From Kocuria flava (GTDB lineage: Bacteria; Actinomycetota; Actinomycetes; Actinomycetales; Micrococcaceae): DNA of 64,000 nt. Shown here one piece after another: positions 61,551-64,000 of the stretch. The notes beneath the pieces are model-generated. The model worked only from the letters and a program-made list of their open reading frames with translations, was not told the DNA's origin and ran no database searches. Both the position numbers and the translations under genes were made by a program. Positions within the stretch are counted from its first letter, which is position 1, and every line of letters begins with the position of its first letter. The stretch covers positions 2,542,001 to 2,606,000 of the forward strand of contig NZ_CP013254.1 of the NCBI RefSeq assembly GCF_001482365.1, read 5' to 3'.

Positions 61551-61747
61551 TCGAGGTTCTCCACAGGCTCCCCCGAGATGTCCCCAGGAGGCCCCTGCGT
61601 CGTCCACAGGAGGCCCTCCCCGACTCGCGCGGGAATCCGCGGGGACCGCCCCGATATGCACAGCCTGTGCGTCCGGGGAGGGCCTCCGGCGGTGGAGGAA
61701 ATTAAGTTTCGGCCACGGCGTGTCGGCCTCCTCCGGGCCCGGACGGC

Positions 61748-63268
61748 TCAGCCGCGGCGGGCGCGGCGGCGCCCGATCGCGGCCGCCGCGAGCCGGGCCC
61801 GCAGCCCCCGGTAGGGCGGGTAGACGACCCGCAGGGTGTCGGGGGCCTGCGGCTTGTCCAGGACCGCGCGGCGGTGGGAGAACGTCTCGAAGGAGTGCCT
61901 CCCGTGGTAGGCCCCCGTGCCCGAGGCCCCGACGCCGCCGAAGGGCAGCCCGGGGTGGGACAGGTGCAGCAGCGGGGCGTTGTAGGACAGCCCGCCCGAG
62001 GACGTGCGGCGGGCGAAGAGCTCCCTCACCGCGGGGTCCTCGCTGAAGACGTAGAGGGCCAGCGGCTTCTCCCCCGCCGTGATCAGCCCGACGGCCGCCT
62101 CCGCGGAGTCCACCGGCACCAGCGGCAGCACCGGCCCGAAGATCTCCTCGGCCATGAACGGCCCGTCCGGGGCCGAGCGCACGACCGTGGGTGCCAGGTA
62201 GCGCTCCGCGGGCTCGGCCTGCCCTCCGCACACCACGTCCTCCGCCGGGACCTGTCCCAGCAGGCGGGTCAGCCGCTCGAGGTGGCGCTCGGTGACGATG
62301 CGCCCGTAGGAGCCGCTGCGGCGCGGGTCCTCCCCGTGGAACTGCCGGACGGCCCGCACGAGCTCCGGCTCGAGCGCCGCCAGGGCCTCGGGGGTGCCCA
62401 GGACGTGGTCGGGTGCCACGCACGTCTGGCCGGCGTTGAGGTACTTCCCCCACACGATCCGGCGGGCCGCGGTGCGCAGGTCGGTCGTGGCGTCCACCCA
62501 CGCCGGGGACTTCCCGCCCAGCTCGAGGGTCACGGGGGTCAGGTGCCGGGCGGCGGCGGCCGCGACCACTCGTGCGACCCGTGCGTTGCCCGTGTAGAAG
62601 ACGTGGTCGAAGCGGTGCTCGAGCAGCCGGGTGGTCTCGGGCACACCACCCTCGACCACGCTCGTGCAGTCCCCCAGGTGCTGCTCGAGCAGGCGGGCCA
62701 GCACCCGGGCGACGGACGGGGTGACCTCGGAGGGCTTGACGACGACGGTGTTGCCGGCGGCCAGTGCTCCCGCCAGCGGCCCCAGGACCAGCTGGACCGG
62801 GTAGTTCCACGGCGCGATCACCAGCACGGTGCCGAGGGCCTGGCGCTCCGTCCGGGCCCGGGCCGGGGCCAGGCTCAGCGGGACCCGGGTGCGCTCGGGC
62901 GCGGTCCAGCGCGGCAGCCCCCGGCGCAGGCCGGCGACCTCCTCGAGGGTGAAGGCCAGCTCGGTGAGCCAGGCCTCCTGGCGCGGCTTGCCGAGGTCCG
63001 CGGCGAGCGCCTCCTCGAGCTCCTCGCGGTGCTCCCGCACGAGGGTCTCGAGACGGTCCAGGCGGTCCAGGCGCGCCTCGAGCCCGAGGTCGGGCACGAA
63101 CGCCGCCCGGGCGCGGGCCACGGCGGCGTCGACCGCGGCGGCCTCCGCGGGCGCGAGCTCCTGCACCGCTCCGGGCGTCCGGGCCCCGGAGGGCGCGGCC
63201 TCCGCACCGGAGGGAGCCGGGGCGGACGGTGCGGGCGGGGCGGCGGGTGCGGGGTGCGCGGCGGTCAT
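61748..63268 (-). CDS. Aldehyde dehydrogenase (class 3-like)
   Basis: A 506-residue NAD(P)-dependent dehydrogenase. After an Ala/Pro-rich tail of about 35 residues come VLVIAPWNYPVQLVLGPLAG near residue 150, the catalytic Glu in VTLELGGKSPAWV near residue 250, the catalytic Cys in LNAGQTCVAPDHV near residue 285, and EEIFGPVLPLVPV near residue 380. The C-terminus is hydrophobic-basic (LRARLAAAAIGRRR), as in membrane-associated class 3 enzymes that oxidise fatty or aromatic aldehydes. Confidence 0.93.
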   Translation of the reverse strand: MTAAHPAPAAPPAPSAPAPSGAEAAPSGARTPGAVQELAPAEAAAVDAAVARARAAFVPDLGLEARLDRLDRLETLVREHREELEEALAADLGKPRQEAWLTELAFTLEEVAGLRRGLPRWTAPERTRVPLSLAPARARTERQALGTVLVIAPWNYPVQLVLGPLAGALAAGNTVVVKPSEVTPSVARVLARLLEQHLGDCTSVVEGGVPETTRLLEHRFDHVFYTGNARVARVVAAAAARHLTPVTLELGGKSPAWVDATTDLRTAARRIVWGKYLNAGQTCVAPDHVLGTPEALAALEPELVRAVRQFHGEDPRRSGSYGRIVTERHLERLTRLLGQVPAEDVVCGGQAEPAERYLAPTVVRSAPDGPFMAEEIFGPVLPLVPVDSAEAAVGLITAGEKPLALYVFSEDPAVRELFARRTSSGGLSYNAPLLHLSHPGLPFGGVGASGTGAYHGRHSFETFSHRRAVLDKPQAPDTLRVVYPPYRGLRARLAAAAIGRRRARRG

Positions 63269-63386
63269 TCCCCCAGGGTAGAGCGCCCCTCGGACGCCGG
63301 GGCGGCGGAGCGGTCGGGGCGGAGCCCGTCTGCACGTCCGCGACCGGACCGCGCGTCGCGCCGCCCGGGCCCGGAGCAGCCCTGGC

Positions 63387-64000
63387 TCAGAGCAGCCCGT
63401 GCTCCGCGAGCTGCCGGGACAGGGAGGCGCCGTCGTTGGCCTGGATCCACAGGACGCCCTCGGGGATGCGCACCCGCCGCTCCTCCGCGACGAGGGGGTG
63501 CCCGGCGAGGACCGCCTCCGTCGGCGAGAGGTTGCGGATGACGATGGCCGCGACGTGCTCCGGGTAGCGCTGGGCGAAGCCGCTGTAGATCTCGGGGTCG
63601 TGCTGGCCGTCGTCGCCGACGAGGATCCAGCGGACCTCGGGGAAGTTCGTCACCAGGCGCTCCAGGTTGTGCACCTTGTGCGCCGCCCCGGCCCGGAACC
63701 AGCGGTCGGTCGTGGGGCCCCAGTCGGTGAGCAGCAGCGCGCCCGAGGGGTAGGCGTTGCGGGAGAGGAAGCGGCGCAGGGTCGGCGCCACGTTCCACGC
63801 CCCCGTGGACAGGTAGAGGAACGGGGCCCCGCGGTGGCTGCGCAGCAGCCGCTCCATGAGCACGGGCATCCCCGGGGTCGCGCTGCGGGCGTGCTCGTTG
63901 AGGACGAAGGAGTTCCACGCGGCCAGCAGCGGCCGGGGCAGGGCGGTGACCATGACGGTGTCGTCGATGTCGGAGACGATCCCGATCCGCTGGTCGTCGG
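63387..64000 (-). CDS. APP1-type phosphatase (DUF2183), 5' end outside window
   Basis: The C-terminal part of a HAD-like phosphatase. The catalytic motif SDIDDTV lies just inside the window edge (about 63952-63980). Further motifs are FLYLSTGAWNVAPTLRRFL, LLLTDWGPTTDRW and WILVGDDGQHDPEIY, all typical of the APP1/phosphatidate phosphatase-like family. The visible 203 codons continue past base 64000. Substrate in bacteria is not established. Confidence 0.88.
   Translation of the reverse strand, partial: DDQRIGIVSDIDDTVMVTALPRPLLAAWNSFVLNEHARSATPGMPVLMERLLRSHRGAPFLYLSTGAWNVAPTLRRFLSRNAYPSGALLLTDWGPTTDRWFRAGAAHKVHNLERLVTNFPEVRWILVGDDGQHDPEIYSGFAQRYPEHVAAIVIRNLSPTEAVLAGHPLVAEERRVRIPEGVLWIQANDGASLSRQLAEHGLL

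Noticed and set aside
61545..61680. DnaA boxes upstream of nrdH
   Set aside because: A few TCCACA-like words occur, but none matches TTATCCACA closely enough to support regulation.
1..64000. tRNA or rRNA genes
   Set aside because: No cloverleaf or rRNA-like stretch was recognised; the islands use nrdF, not a tRNA, as attachment site.

Overview
The window is very GC-rich (roughly 70-75% outside one insert) with dense, mostly minus-strand genes, many GTG starts, frequent ATGA/GTGA couplings, an actinobacterial LexA box, the thrS-HIT pair, murT-gatD, an Lsr2-type nucleoid protein and a class Ib nrdHIEF operon. This points to a Gram-positive actinobacterium, most likely Micrococcales and possibly Kocuria or a relative. 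The genus is inference from gene content, not from a marker gene. No rRNA, tRNA or CRISPR array was seen.

Bases 1-35540 are ordinary chromosome: murT with the tip of gatD; thrS with a translationally coupled HIT/Ap4A phosphorylase-type gene; a PRC-barrel/DUF2382 stress protein; a LexA-controlled error-prone DNA polymerase (dnaE2); MOSC, LLM-oxidoreductase and FAH-hydrolase genes; a terC operon behind a probable yybP-ykoY (Mn2+) riboswitch; SRAP (HMCES/YedK), lipoate-ligase-like and nucleosidase genes; a Rieske/DUF2231 membrane protein; sufS-sufU; a thioredoxin-reductase-like flavoprotein; selO; an autoregulated DUF2975/Xre pair; a DUF222-HNH endonuclease; and several small proteins. Five genes have a TANNNT -10 hexamer 6-7 nt before the start codon, so leaderless mRNAs look common.

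Bases about 35763-57351 are a lower-GC insert at the 3' end of nrdF. Three copies of the nrdF 3'-end sequence (35763, 46546, 57353) divide it into two tandem islands of about 10.8 kb each. Island A is a defence island: a Hachiman-type hamA-hamB pair and, facing it, an operon of an OLD-family ATPase/TOPRIM nuclease coupled to an 855-codon RloC-like ATPase. The second gene is split by a 905-bp IS5-family element; removing the IS and one TTA restores the frame exactly. Island B carries a metabolic operon (DRE-TIM aldolase-like enzyme, ketopantoate-reductase-like enzyme, CGNR zinc-finger regulator, AEC transporter) behind a 30-bp dyad operator, an IS30-family element, an lsr2 gene split by two adjacent insertion sequences, and an excisionase and tyrosine integrase next to the right att site. 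The same IS5-family element occurs in both islands in opposite orientation.

Bases 57351-64000 return to chromosome: nrdF, nrdE, nrdI and nrdH (minus strand) behind two NrdR boxes 32 bp apart, a class 3-type aldehyde dehydrogenase, and the 5'-truncated end of an APP1-type phosphatase gene running off the window.

The most notable points are the broken OLD plus RloC-like pair as a candidate uncharacterised defence system, the tandem nrdF islands, the stepwise destruction of an island-borne lsr2, and the translational Mn2+ switch in front of terC.
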